DNA of 6,501 nt from contig DIYD01000270.1 in assembly GCA_002428905.1 (NCBI GenBank), positions 1-6,501 of the forward strand. The letters are read 5' to 3'. This DNA is from Bacteroidetes bacterium UBA6063 (GTDB lineage: Bacteria > Bacteroidota > Bacteroidia > NS11-12g > UBA9320). The position numbers and the translations under genes were made by a program. Shown piece by piece: positions 1 to 6,501 of the stretch (its first letter is position 1; each line of letters opens with the position of its first letter). Under the pieces are notes generated by a model. The model ran no database searches and was not told the origin of the DNA. It saw only the letters and a program-made list of their open reading frames with translations.

Positions 1-746
1 CCAACTGGATCATATATTCCTCCTCTAGCCATCTTAAGCAACGAAATGTGAACAAACTTCAGTAGCGCATCGTTTTCTCGTGCATGACCATAATACAATA
101 AAAACTCCAGGTTATTGGGCATTGGAAATTTGGGCGCACCCTGCATGCCACCATTTTTGTGGTCAAACCGCTCGCTCCATTGTATTACCGATAAATCAAT
201 TTGTTTTGTTACTGCTTCCTTACTCGCATTGAAACCGGCTTCGTAATTGATCTGAGCAGTCGATTTAATTCCCTGCAATAGTTTCTTACTGTAATCAAGC
301 AGGCCTTGTTTGTTGCCTGTAAATTCTGCATGTATACGCTGTAACAATTGCATCCAGTTTTGCTTGGGATAATACGTCCCGGCATAGAACGGTGCACCGT
401 CTGGAAATGCAAAGGCGTTTAAGGGCCAACCACCTCGTCCGGTAATCAATTGTGCGGCATTCATATAGAGCTGGTCCACGTCTGGTCGTTCTTCTCGATC
501 CACTTTTATGCAGGTAAAATAAGCATTCATAAGGTCGGCAACCTCCTGGTCTTCAAAGCTTTCCCCTTCCATTACATGACACCAGTGGCACGCAGAATAT
601 CCAATTGAAATTAAGAGTGGTTTTCCCTCCTCCTTTGCCTTTTGCAGGGTTTGATCACTCCAGGCATGCCAATTAACCGGGTTATAGGCATGTTGTAGCA
701 GATACGGGCTGGTTTCTTGAATTAACCGATTCGACTTCTTCTCCAT
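1..746 (-). CDS. DUF255 / YyaL-type thioredoxin-domain protein, N-terminal 248 codons (3' end beyond the left edge)
   Basis: An open frame runs without a stop from an ATG at 746-744 to the left edge. The translation begins MEKKSNRLIQETSPYLLQHA and then has NPVNWHAW (residues 22-29), which is the hallmark N-terminus of the DUF255 / YyaL / SPATA20 family. The thioredoxin-like domain carries SACHWCHVME (51-60) with both cysteines of the CxxC motif, Cys53 and Cys56, followed by KVDREERPDVD (81-91) and GGWPLN (105-110). APKFPMP (204-210) and ARGGIYDP (240-247) then lead into the alpha/alpha-barrel part, most of which lies outside the window. Family members are usually about 650-700 residues, so roughly a third is visible. 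There is no signal peptide, so a cytoplasmic protein is expected. The biochemical role of the family is poorly defined; a redox role is inferred from the CxxC, and similarity of the second half to sugar epimerases is known for the family. The start is chosen because the family N-terminus begins directly there and an in-frame TAA lies 14 codons upstream; a TTG four codons upstream is a less likely start. It is transcribed divergently from the T9SS protein gene. Confidence 0.93.
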   Translation of the reverse strand, partial: MEKKSNRLIQETSPYLLQHAYNPVNWHAWSDQTLQKAKEEGKPLLISIGYSACHWCHVMEGESFEDQEVADLMNAYFTCIKVDREERPDVDQLYMNAAQLITGRGGWPLNAFAFPDGAPFYAGTYYPKQNWMQLLQRIHAEFTGNKQGLLDYSKKLLQGIKSTAQINYEAGFNASKEAVTKQIDLSVIQWSERFDHKNGGMQGAPKFPMPNNLEFLLYYGHARENDALLKFVHISLLKMARGGIYDPV

Positions 747-812
747 AATTTGGTTCAAGGTTACGTATTGTACCTCATATTTTGCAGCGTAAGATTAAAA
801 TCATTATTACAA

Positions 813-849
813 TTTGGTGAATTTAACGTTCTTTTTTAGGTTACATTTG
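813..849 (+). promoter_or_regulatory. Candidate Bacteroidota-type promoter for the T9SS protein gene
   Basis: TACATTTG at 842-849 matches the Bacteroidota -7 consensus TAnnTTTG exactly, and TTTG at 813-816 could be the -33 element. Two points weaken the call. The 25-base gap between the boxes is longer than usual, and the -7 box ends only five bases before the ATG at 855, which would make the transcript leaderless or nearly so. No clear TAnnTTTG match was seen on the opposite strand for the divergent DUF255 gene. The rest of the 747-854 spacer is AT-rich, with no convincing operator or stable hairpin. Confidence 0.35.
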
Positions 850-854
850 ATTAT

Positions 855-932
855 ATGATTCTTGGAACGAAACAGTTGCGGTTGGCCCTTAGCACATTTA
901 GTCTACTACTTTTGAGCCTGTTATCTTCGGCT
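855..932 (+). other. Sec signal peptide of the T9SS protein
   Basis: Residues 1-26 have a short N-region with Lys6 and Arg9, a leucine-rich hydrophobic core (about 10-22) and a small-residue end, SSA, before Gln27. There is no lipobox cysteine, so signal peptidase I cleavage is expected. Export by Sec is the required first step for T9SS cargo and agrees with the C-terminal sorting domain. Confidence 0.88.
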
Positions 933-3900
933 CAGGTCACCCAAATCGGTGCTGCTTCATTCCAAAGTAATCTATTTGGGCCAATGGTTTGTGCCACAGA
1001 TTCTAATGTGGCGTTTAGTCGCCATGCCTACACCTATCCGGAAGCAACCCTGCCTTATTTACAGCACGGTGATTCTATTCGTCAGCTGGAGTTTTACAAG
1101 TTCACTGGGTTCACATACGCCGGAAATCCAAACTTTAAGATTTACCTGTCGATGTCTAAGTCCCCGGATTTCGGACTCGGAAACATACAAAGCTGGTCAG
1201 GTGAAATTAGTCAACCTGGAGTGGTTAAGGTATTTGACAACAGAATTGGATCTATTGTTGATGCGTCTATCGGGTATAAGTCGTTCGTTCTGGATTCCAT
1301 TTTTGTAGTGGATACTACCTATGGAAAAAATCTTCGTGTTTTTGTACAATTCGACCAGAGTGTGATGCAGCCCAGCAGTCAAATTCCGCTGTGGGCTTAT
1401 GAGAATGGAACAACGGTTCCCGAATTCGTTTCCTTTGATGAAACCAAGTACATTCTTGGCAGAAGCGTAGTACCAGACACTACGAATGCCAGTCAGATCA
1501 GAAAACCCACAATACGTATCTTCCATCAGCGTACAGATACCTCTGCTCAAGTGATGAAAGCGTATTGTCTTGGTGAATTGGCAATGTTAATGGCTCCGGA
1601 AGACACCATTAAGTTCAGAGTGCGAAATACAGGAGCGAAAAAACTATACAATCATGGATTTGAGATAAAGATTAGTGGAGCGAACTCATATATCGATACG
1701 GTGTATCTCGACAGTTTGGAACCGCTTGACACCCGTGTACTTTATACAGCCGATTACAAACCAAAAAAGACCGGCAGAGATTCCATGTGGATCATTAGCC
1801 TGAACGATGGGTTCAATGGTGATGATAGCCTACTTTTCTTGCGAAACATTACCACCAATGTCTTGAGTCATAACAATCCATACGTGCCCAACAGTCCGCT
1901 TGGTATAGGTTTTAACCAGAGCACTGGAGACTTTGTGGCCAAGTACTATACCGATAGTAATTACATCAATCAAATTGAAATCGGGTTTACATCGAATGGT
2001 GTGGCATTTGCTCTGGGTATATGGGACGAAGACACGAATGGTGCCCCTGGAAAGGAACTGTATATGTCAGACACTTTGTACACCAACGGTGGTCAATACA
2101 TCCAAACCGTATTGCCCAAGGTAAAAGTGACGGATGGATATTTTGTTGGAATTCGACAACACAGCGGCACCAATGTTGGTTTCCGGTTTGAAGACGAAGC
2201 GCCAATACGGCCTGGTACGTTCTTCTTTACTGCTCCTGCAGGCGGCACAACGTGGACACCTTTCGATCCAGGCTTTAATTTTAATTTTGATATTCAACCG
2301 CGTATTCAGGTTGAGCATGACGTGGCCGTCAGCCGTATTGTGAACCCCGCCCAGGGTGATACACTGGAGTTCGACATTAACGATTCGATCAAACCTCAAG
2401 CCGTTGTTACCAACTTTGGTTTTAGAGATGAAAATATTCCATTCGATGTGGTTTGTGAGGGGCGTAATAGCGACGGTGTACTTATTTACACAAGTACAAA
2501 AGTGATTACACTGGATGCGGATGATTCCACGGTGGTTACATTTGACAAACCATTTTCTTTGGGGAACTACGGTAATTTATCACTTCGGGTGTATACCAAA
2601 CTGCCTACCGATTTAGCAAAAGAAAACGACACCCTCGAGTCCAATTTCGGTATCTTCGTTAAATACGACATACAAATCGAAAGCTTCTTCTCTCCCATTG
2701 CCGGTTCACGATTTGAATTTAACAAGGACAGTCTCGGCACTGTAGTTCGGGTGGTTAACTTTGGTGTGGTAAGCCAGAAAAATATTAACGTCACGGCCCG
2801 GTTACGACAAGGAAACCAGGTTGCACGATCTCAAACGAAGACCATCGACCTGGATGCAGCATCAAGTATGATCCTTGATTTCGATTCGATTACAATCCCA
2901 TTTGCTGGTGAAGTTCTGGTAGAAGTGTTCTGCTGGAATGCAATTGACTCCTTCTCCATTAACGATACACTAACCCAAAAGATCACAGTGGTGTTGAGTA
3001 ACGATATGGGTATGTTGTCCATAATCAGGCCAATTGAGAACAGTGTTTATTTGCGAAAGGATGTGTTTGAACCCTACATCAATTATCGAAACTTTGGTGT
3101 AGCCGACCAGGATTCCGTTGTAGTCACCGCTAAAATCCTTAACGAAGACTTACAGACCATCTACACCGATACCGTGCCTGCTTCGGTCGATAAATTCAGT
3201 ACCATTCAGGCCTTGTTTGAAGACTTTACCTGTCCGGATACAGCTCAAACACTTTATTTTTCAGCCCGTGTTTGGATTAATGGTGATCAAAACCCTTCAA
3301 ACGATACTATTGCATCCACCTTCTTTGTTAAAACGGCTCGCGATGCTGCGGTTCGGCAAGCCATTAGTCCCCGAATTGACAGCATATACGAAGTCAATAA
3401 GGCTATTGGCGTTACAGTTAATGTAGAGAATACGGGTACAAACGCATTACCAGGTGATATACCTGTGATGATCAGGATTTTTGACGATTCAAACACAGAA
3501 GTTTACTACGACTCCTTAAATACGACCGCCGGAATTGCCGTAGACGGTTTTGAAGCAATGTCTTTTAACTCTTTTACTCCTTCTGCCAATGGAAGGTACA
3601 GAGCAATATTCTATATCGATTACGATCAGGATGGTGAGTCTGCCAATGATACACTGATGTACTTCTTTGAAGTAAAATACGAACGCGCTATAGCGGTATT
3701 AAATATTATTGATCCTGTTGCAGATACGGTATTCCAACTTAATCGTGATACCTTATTCCCATCGTTCACCATTAGTAATAATGGGTTAAATGATATAAAG
3801 TCGATTACGAACTACGATGTGATAGTGCGCGACAACAATTCTGCTCAGATTTTCGGTTATAGCGGTGTGTTAGACTCCCTTAATGTGAATAACCAGATTG

Positions 3901-4628
3901 TAATCAAACCAGATACGTTCTTTATTGCACCTACCACGGGTACATACTCCATGGAGGCACGCATAACGAATGTCGATGATGGCCTCACTACAGATAATTC
4001 GACGACTCATCCCTTCAGGGTTACGCTTGCAAACGATGTTTTACCTTATCGTTTTGTGTATCCGGAACAAGACTCTTTCCTGTTCGTGAATTATAAACAA
4101 CCTCCAAGAGCTGAATTCGAAAACATTGGTGACAGTGACCAGAATTTTGCGTTCAGTGTATCCTACATCATAACACGTGATAATAAAACGTTGTTTAATT
4201 CCAATAAGAACCTCGTTCTTAGCTCAGGAGAAAAGAAGATAGTTGAGTTCGATAGCTTCACACCTACGGTTCCTGGCCAATACAACATGATGGTAATTAC
4301 CCGGTTGGGACAAGACCAGGTTAAATCAAATGACACCCTTACCGGGACGTTTGAAGCAGACTACCATGTGGGCATTAATACGTTAGATATCAATACCTTC
4401 AAGGTATTCCCAAATCCGGCAACAGATCTGGTATATGTCGAGTCTGACGGTGGTCCGATTCATACCGTGGAAATGATCGATGCACATGGGAAAGCGTTGA
4501 ACGTAGCCGTACACACACTTAATTTTGATACAGTTACTGTAGACGTTTCTGAAATTAGTTCGGGCCAGTACTGGTTGCGTATTCAAACCGATGAAGGCGA
4601 AGCCTGGAAGACCATCCAGGTGCATTGA
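855..4628 (+). CDS. Large T9SS-exported protein with tandem CARDB-like repeats and a type A C-terminal sorting domain
   Basis: This 1257-residue protein begins with a type I signal peptide (residues 1-26, cut predicted at SSA|Q). It ends in a T9SS type A sorting domain (about 1182-1257) with the diagnostic FKVFPNPATD (1182-1191). Between these, in order, are a beta-rich region (about 28-228) ending in a R-K-P-T-I-R-I strand, a degenerate repeat (about 232-335) with the NTG turn at 258-260, a second beta-rich region (about 336-487) ending in QPRIQV, and six tandem repeats of about 112-116 residues (489-1170). The repeats resemble CARDB/APHP-type Ig-like modules, which serve as adhesive or spacer units in surface proteins. 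It is expected to be moved to the periplasm by Sec, cross the outer membrane by T9SS, and be anchored at the surface or released. No catalytic motif was recognised, so a structural or adhesive role is inference only. ATG 855 is the only sensible start: an in-frame TAG lies at 837-839 and the signal peptide begins right at the ATG. No Shine-Dalgarno motif is seen. Its stop codon directly abuts that of the convergent peptidase gene. Confidence 0.95.
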   Translation: MILGTKQLRLALSTFSLLLLSLLSSAQVTQIGAASFQSNLFGPMVCATDSNVAFSRHAYTYPEATLPYLQHGDSIRQLEFYKFTGFTYAGNPNFKIYLSMSKSPDFGLGNIQSWSGEISQPGVVKVFDNRIGSIVDASIGYKSFVLDSIFVVDTTYGKNLRVFVQFDQSVMQPSSQIPLWAYENGTTVPEFVSFDETKYILGRSVVPDTTNASQIRKPTIRIFHQRTDTSAQVMKAYCLGELAMLMAPEDTIKFRVRNTGAKKLYNHGFEIKISGANSYIDTVYLDSLEPLDTRVLYTADYKPKKTGRDSMWIISLNDGFNGDDSLLFLRNITTNVLSHNNPYVPNSPLGIGFNQSTGDFVAKYYTDSNYINQIEIGFTSNGVAFALGIWDEDTNGAPGKELYMSDTLYTNGGQYIQTVLPKVKVTDGYFVGIRQHSGTNVGFRFEDEAPIRPGTFFFTAPAGGTTWTPFDPGFNFNFDIQPRIQVEHDVAVSRIVNPAQGDTLEFDINDSIKPQAVVTNFGFRDENIPFDVVCEGRNSDGVLIYTSTKVITLDADDSTVVTFDKPFSLGNYGNLSLRVYTKLPTDLAKENDTLESNFGIFVKYDIQIESFFSPIAGSRFEFNKDSLGTVVRVVNFGVVSQKNINVTARLRQGNQVARSQTKTIDLDAASSMILDFDSITIPFAGEVLVEVFCWNAIDSFSINDTLTQKITVVLSNDMGMLSIIRPIENSVYLRKDVFEPYINYRNFGVADQDSVVVTAKILNEDLQTIYTDTVPASVDKFSTIQALFEDFTCPDTAQTLYFSARVWINGDQNPSNDTIASTFFVKTARDAAVRQAISPRIDSIYEVNKAIGVTVNVENTGTNALPGDIPVMIRIFDDSNTEVYYDSLNTTAGIAVDGFEAMSFNSFTPSANGRYRAIFYIDYDQDGESANDTLMYFFEVKYERAIAVLNIIDPVADTVFQLNRDTLFPSFTISNNGLNDIKSITNYDVIVRDNNSAQIFGYSGVLDSLNVNNQIVIKPDTFFIAPTTGTYSMEARITNVDDGLTTDNSTTHPFRVTLANDVLPYRFVYPEQDSFLFVNYKQPPRAEFENIGDSDQNFAFSVSYIITRDNKTLFNSNKNLVLSSGEKKIVEFDSFTPTVPGQYNMMVITRLGQDQVKSNDTLTGTFEADYHVGINTLDINTFKVFPNPATDLVYVESDGGPIHTVEMIDAHGKALNVAVHTLNFDTVTVDVSEISSGQYWLRIQTDEGEAWKTIQVH
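2319..4364 (+). repeat. Six tandem protein repeats of about 112-116 residues (CARDB-like)
   Basis: The units are roughly residues 489-603, 604-715, 716-828, 829-942, 943-1058 and 1059-1170. Three landmarks recur in register. The first is a proline after a short beta strand (Pro498, 614, 726, 839, 954, 1070). The second is an NxG turn (Asn520, 635, 746, 859, 975, 1090). The third is an NDTL-like motif near the end of the unit (591 NDTL, 703 NDTL, 816 NDTI, 931 NDTL, 1047 DNST, 1159 NDTL), generally followed by a strand such as FGIFVK, FFVK or FFEVK. Landmark spacing is 111-116 residues throughout. The units are too diverged to read as direct repeats at DNA level, so the duplications are old. 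Unit 5 has lost the canonical NDTL. Residues 232-335 of the same protein look like a further, degenerate unit lying apart from the array. Confidence 0.85.
4398..4625 (+). other. T9SS type A C-terminal sorting domain
   Basis: Residues 1182-1257 follow the usual type A pattern: FKVFPNPATD at the start, a strand with VYVES, the central VEMIDAHGKAL, then VDVSEISSGQYWLRIQT and the terminal strand KTIQVH. This domain targets proteins through the T9SS outer-membrane translocon and is normally removed by the PorU sortase. The machinery itself is not encoded in this window. Confidence 0.93.
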
Positions 4629-6296
4629 TTACTTCAACTTCACAGACGTAGAATAGAAAACCGAAGGTTTGCCATTATTTGGCATCGTTGAGAATTCTAC
4701 CTCAAATCCATCCGTATAATTCGATACCGGAAGTTTCACCTGTCCGAATCCCCAGGCGTTCATGTCGATTTCAGACGACCATTTCTGACCTTTGTATTTG
4801 AACATCAGGAATCGTTTGGGTCTATACATTTTCACCGTTGAAAGACGACTACCATTGGCATAAACATGAACAGGATTGCCAGAAGTCCAGTTCACATCGG
4901 ATTCATTCACAATGAACGAACCGGAATAATCAAATGCTGGATGCTTTTGGGTCATTGCCAGAGCTAAGTTGAAGTCCGGTATTCCATGTCCCATCGCATT
5001 GTCCGGCTCGAGGTATAGATGTCCTGTATGGATAATAATTTCACGTAGCTGAGCGGATGTTAGGTTCGGGGCTGCTTGCCACAAACAGGCCATTAATCCA
5101 GCTATAATCGGACTTGAATACGACGTACCGTTTCCGGTACCTACTCCGTATGTGGTGCTTACCGTAGTACTTTGCCCCAAAGCCGAAATATCCGGCTTTA
5201 ACCGAAAATCAGCCGTCGGACCCGGTGAACTAAATGCAGGCGATTCCAGTTTGCGGTTCACTGCACCTATTACTAAAATATCTTCTACATCGGCGGGAAA
5301 ATCCAGCTTGCCCCACGACTTATTGCCGTCATTGCCGGCAGAGTTCACTACCAATATACCTCTGGATGCTGCAAAAGCTGCTCCCCTACTAATAAATGTA
5401 GTCTTACCATCTAAATCATCGTGTGTATGATTTAATCGCTTTTCGTCAAAGGTATTATACCCTAAGGATGAGTTGATGATGTCTACGCCCATGCTGTCTG
5501 CAATTTCAGCAGCACGTACCCAATGTAATTCCTCCAGCCATGATTCATACCGATCCGACTCCGTTCGTATCAATACGTAACTCGCATCAGGAGCCCCACC
5601 GATCATCTTCCCTTCTTTATTGGCTGCCATACAACCCAATACATGAAGTCCGTGGTCATCGTCATTAAACACATTCGGCTCCATATCTACCAAATCGTAT
5701 TGATACACCATTCGGTTATCATCGAAAAGGTGCTTGAACAGGCTCAGTTCATTTGCACGTTTAAATCCGGCATCGAATACCGCAATCATCATGGATTCAC
5801 CAGTATAACCCAGTTTATGAAGATTTGGTCCATTCAACATGTTGAGTTGCTCAAATCCATTGCCATAGATCTCATTCTCATCGAACGCATTCTGTTCTGC
5901 ATGCGTTCCAGACTTTAGGGTCTTTACGCGATCTTTGCCCAAATAGATAACATCGTCTACGTAAAACTTGATCTTAAGTCGATATGCAGAATCCATTGAA
6001 GGTGTAGATATAACCGCACCATTGAGCCACTTTGAAACATATTTAACGTTTATGGATGGCTTAACGATGTTGTCAATATACGATTTCGTAACGGGCAAAT
6101 CCGCAGAATCAACGGGTATACCTAAACGTTCTCTTCGTTCTAAGCACCGTTCCGAAAGAAACTTCTCTGGCTTATTTATGTCAACGTAATTGAGATCCTT
6201 ATCGATGAACTGAACAAAAAAATAGTACTCTGTATTGCTTGCTTTAGCTTGAATACCAAAGAGGCAAATCAGCGATAAGACAATGTAATTTTTCAA
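4629..6296 (-). CDS. Secreted subtilisin-family (S8) serine peptidase
   Basis: A 555-residue protein with a signal peptide (about 1-19, cut near AKA|S). Its N-terminal region is typical of Bacteroidota S8 peptidases, with FLSERCLERRERLGIPVDSADLPV at 46-69 in pattern and SKWLNGAV at 88-95, and probably acts as a prodomain. The catalytic domain spans about 168-448 with a complete triad: Asp175 in AVFDAG, His215 in DDDHGLHVLG, and Ser392 in NGTSYSSP. Asn322 in NSAGNDG is the expected oxyanion-hole residue. The family hydrolyses peptide bonds in the periplasm or outside the cell; the substrate is unknown. The His motif is HGLHVLG where most subtilases have HGTHVAG. The last 105 or so residues (about 450-555) form a beta-rich extension ending in KLK; it has no FPNP-type start, so no type A sorting domain is recognised and the route past the outer membrane is unclear. 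The start is TTG at 6296-6294: an in-frame TAA lies three codons upstream and the next in-frame Met is residue 101, inside the prodomain. It is probably cotranscribed with the gene at 6303-6501. Confidence 0.93.
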   Translation of the reverse strand: MKNYIVLSLICLFGIQAKASNTEYYFFVQFIDKDLNYVDINKPEKFLSERCLERRERLGIPVDSADLPVTKSYIDNIVKPSINVKYVSKWLNGAVISTPSMDSAYRLKIKFYVDDVIYLGKDRVKTLKSGTHAEQNAFDENEIYGNGFEQLNMLNGPNLHKLGYTGESMMIAVFDAGFKRANELSLFKHLFDDNRMVYQYDLVDMEPNVFNDDDHGLHVLGCMAANKEGKMIGGAPDASYVLIRTESDRYESWLEELHWVRAAEIADSMGVDIINSSLGYNTFDEKRLNHTHDDLDGKTTFISRGAAFAASRGILVVNSAGNDGNKSWGKLDFPADVEDILVIGAVNRKLESPAFSSPGPTADFRLKPDISALGQSTTVSTTYGVGTGNGTSYSSPIIAGLMACLWQAAPNLTSAQLREIIIHTGHLYLEPDNAMGHGIPDFNLALAMTQKHPAFDYSGSFIVNESDVNWTSGNPVHVYANGSRLSTVKMYRPKRFLMFKYKGQKWSSEIDMNAWGFGQVKLPVSNYTDGFEVEFSTMPNNGKPSVFYSTSVKLK

Positions 6297-6305
6297 TGAA
6301 AGTTA
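6294..6305 (-). other. Stop-to-TTG-start junction between two minus-strand genes
   Basis: Read on the minus strand, this is TAA CTT TCA TTG: the stop of the upstream gene (6305-6303), six bases, then the TTG that starts the peptidase (6296-6294). Both genes are in the same frame. There is no Shine-Dalgarno motif and no room for a promoter in the gap, so the peptidase depends on the upstream transcript, perhaps with reinitiation after the TAA. No ATG or GTG is available near the start of the signal peptide. Confidence 0.75.
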
Positions 6306-6501
6306 TTTTGTGAATGATATAAGTTTCCAATGGTAACGAAATCCGTCGGTTTTCCCCAACTGCGTTTCGGTTAGCTCAGATGTTTTTTCTACCAGACCAA
6401 CACCTTCTGCATATAACTCCCATCGCATATCGCGATATATCACACCCGTATCGAGCTCTTGTTGAACAAAAACAGTATTCGGAAAAGAATCAGCCAATGT
6501 A
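6303..6501 (-). CDS. C-terminal fragment of an uncharacterised protein, possibly a lipoprotein (5' end beyond the right edge)
   Basis: Only the last 65 codons are visible, ending in TAA at 6305-6303; the frame stays open to the right edge, so the true start lies outside. An in-frame TTG at 6497-6495 is an internal Leu codon, not a credible start. The visible part reads as alternating beta strands: NTVFVQQELDTGVIYRD, then RWELYAEGVGLVEKTSE, and the end FRYHWKLISFTK. The YAEGVGLVEK pattern resembles a strand found near the C-terminus of several uncharacterised Bacteroidota lipoproteins and periplasmic proteins; this is recollection of a pattern and not a firm family assignment. No function is proposed. 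The six-base gap to the peptidase gene indicates one operon, which makes an envelope location plausible. Confidence 0.75.
   Translation of the reverse strand, partial: TLADSFPNTVFVQQELDTGVIYRDMRWELYAEGVGLVEKTSELTETQLGKTDGFRYHWKLISFTK

Noticed and set aside
209..412. A 67-codon minus-strand open frame inside the DUF255 gene
   Set aside because: The conserved DUF255 family motifs are in another minus-strand frame that is open throughout, so this is an out-of-frame shadow.
795..826. TTAAA...TTTAA inverted repeat in the divergent spacer as an operator
   Set aside because: The arms are five AT-only bases in an AT-rich spacer, with a long imperfect interior. This is not distinguishable from chance.
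4595..4605. AGGC-GAA-GCCT hairpin near the 3' end of the T9SS gene
   Set aside because: It has a four-base stem inside coding sequence with no T-tract; this is expected by chance.
4383..4625. An 80-codon open frame on the minus strand opposite the sorting domain
   Set aside because: It lies wholly antisense to a clearly conserved protein domain, has cysteine-rich, low-plausibility composition, and shows no signal peptide or motif. It is a shadow of the real frame.
4658..4683. Two small stem-loops just past the convergent junction (AAACC-GAA-GGTTT and GCCA-TTATT-TGGC) as a terminator
   Set aside because: The stems are only 5 and 4 bp, no T-run follows on the plus strand, and the bases encode the peptidase C-terminus, so there is no real support for a terminator.
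5152..5430. A 92-codon plus-strand open frame opposite the peptidase catalytic domain
   Set aside because: It is antisense to the conserved triad region of the peptidase and its translation has no recognisable features.
6303..6497. A complete 64-codon gene starting at the TTG at 6497-6495
   Set aside because: The frame remains open to the window edge, no signal or start context is present at that TTG, and the translation looks like the C-terminal end of a longer protein.

Overview
The window looks like chromosomal DNA from a member of the Bacteroidota, probably a free-living, gliding or marine-type lineage such as the Flavobacteriales or a relative; the sequence does not fix the family. The evidence is a very large exported protein ending in a type A sorting domain of the type IX secretion system (T9SS), which is specific to this phylum. 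Supporting this are an S8 peptidase with the N-terminal region usual in Bacteroidota, the lack of Shine-Dalgarno motifs at the starts, and a TAnnTTTG box of the Bacteroidota -7 type. No mobile element, RNA gene, CRISPR array or phage gene was seen.

Layout. Positions 1-746 (minus strand) hold the first 248 codons of a DUF255 / YyaL-type thioredoxin-domain protein that runs off the left edge. A 108-bp divergent intergenic region (747-854) separates it from the main gene at 855-4628 (plus strand), a 1257-residue T9SS-exported protein. That protein has a signal peptide, two unassigned beta-rich regions, one degenerate and six clear tandem CARDB-like repeats of about 112-116 residues, and the sorting domain. 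Its stop codon abuts, with no base between, the stop codon of a convergent gene at 4629-6296 (minus strand) for a secreted subtilisin-family (S8) serine peptidase. That gene starts at TTG, six bases after the stop of another minus-strand gene whose last 65 codons fill 6303-6501. These two minus-strand genes are very likely cotranscribed.

How they fit together. The large protein and the peptidase are both envelope or secreted products, but they are on opposite strands and nothing in the sequence shows a shared pathway. The DUF255 protein looks like an unrelated cytoplasmic housekeeping-type gene. The most informative features are the regular repeat array in the T9SS protein, the zero-base convergent junction, the TTG start, and the -7-like box only five bases upstream of an ATG. 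I do not see a convincing new multi-gene system here; the functionally open items are the big repeat protein and the non-catalytic C-terminal region of the peptidase.
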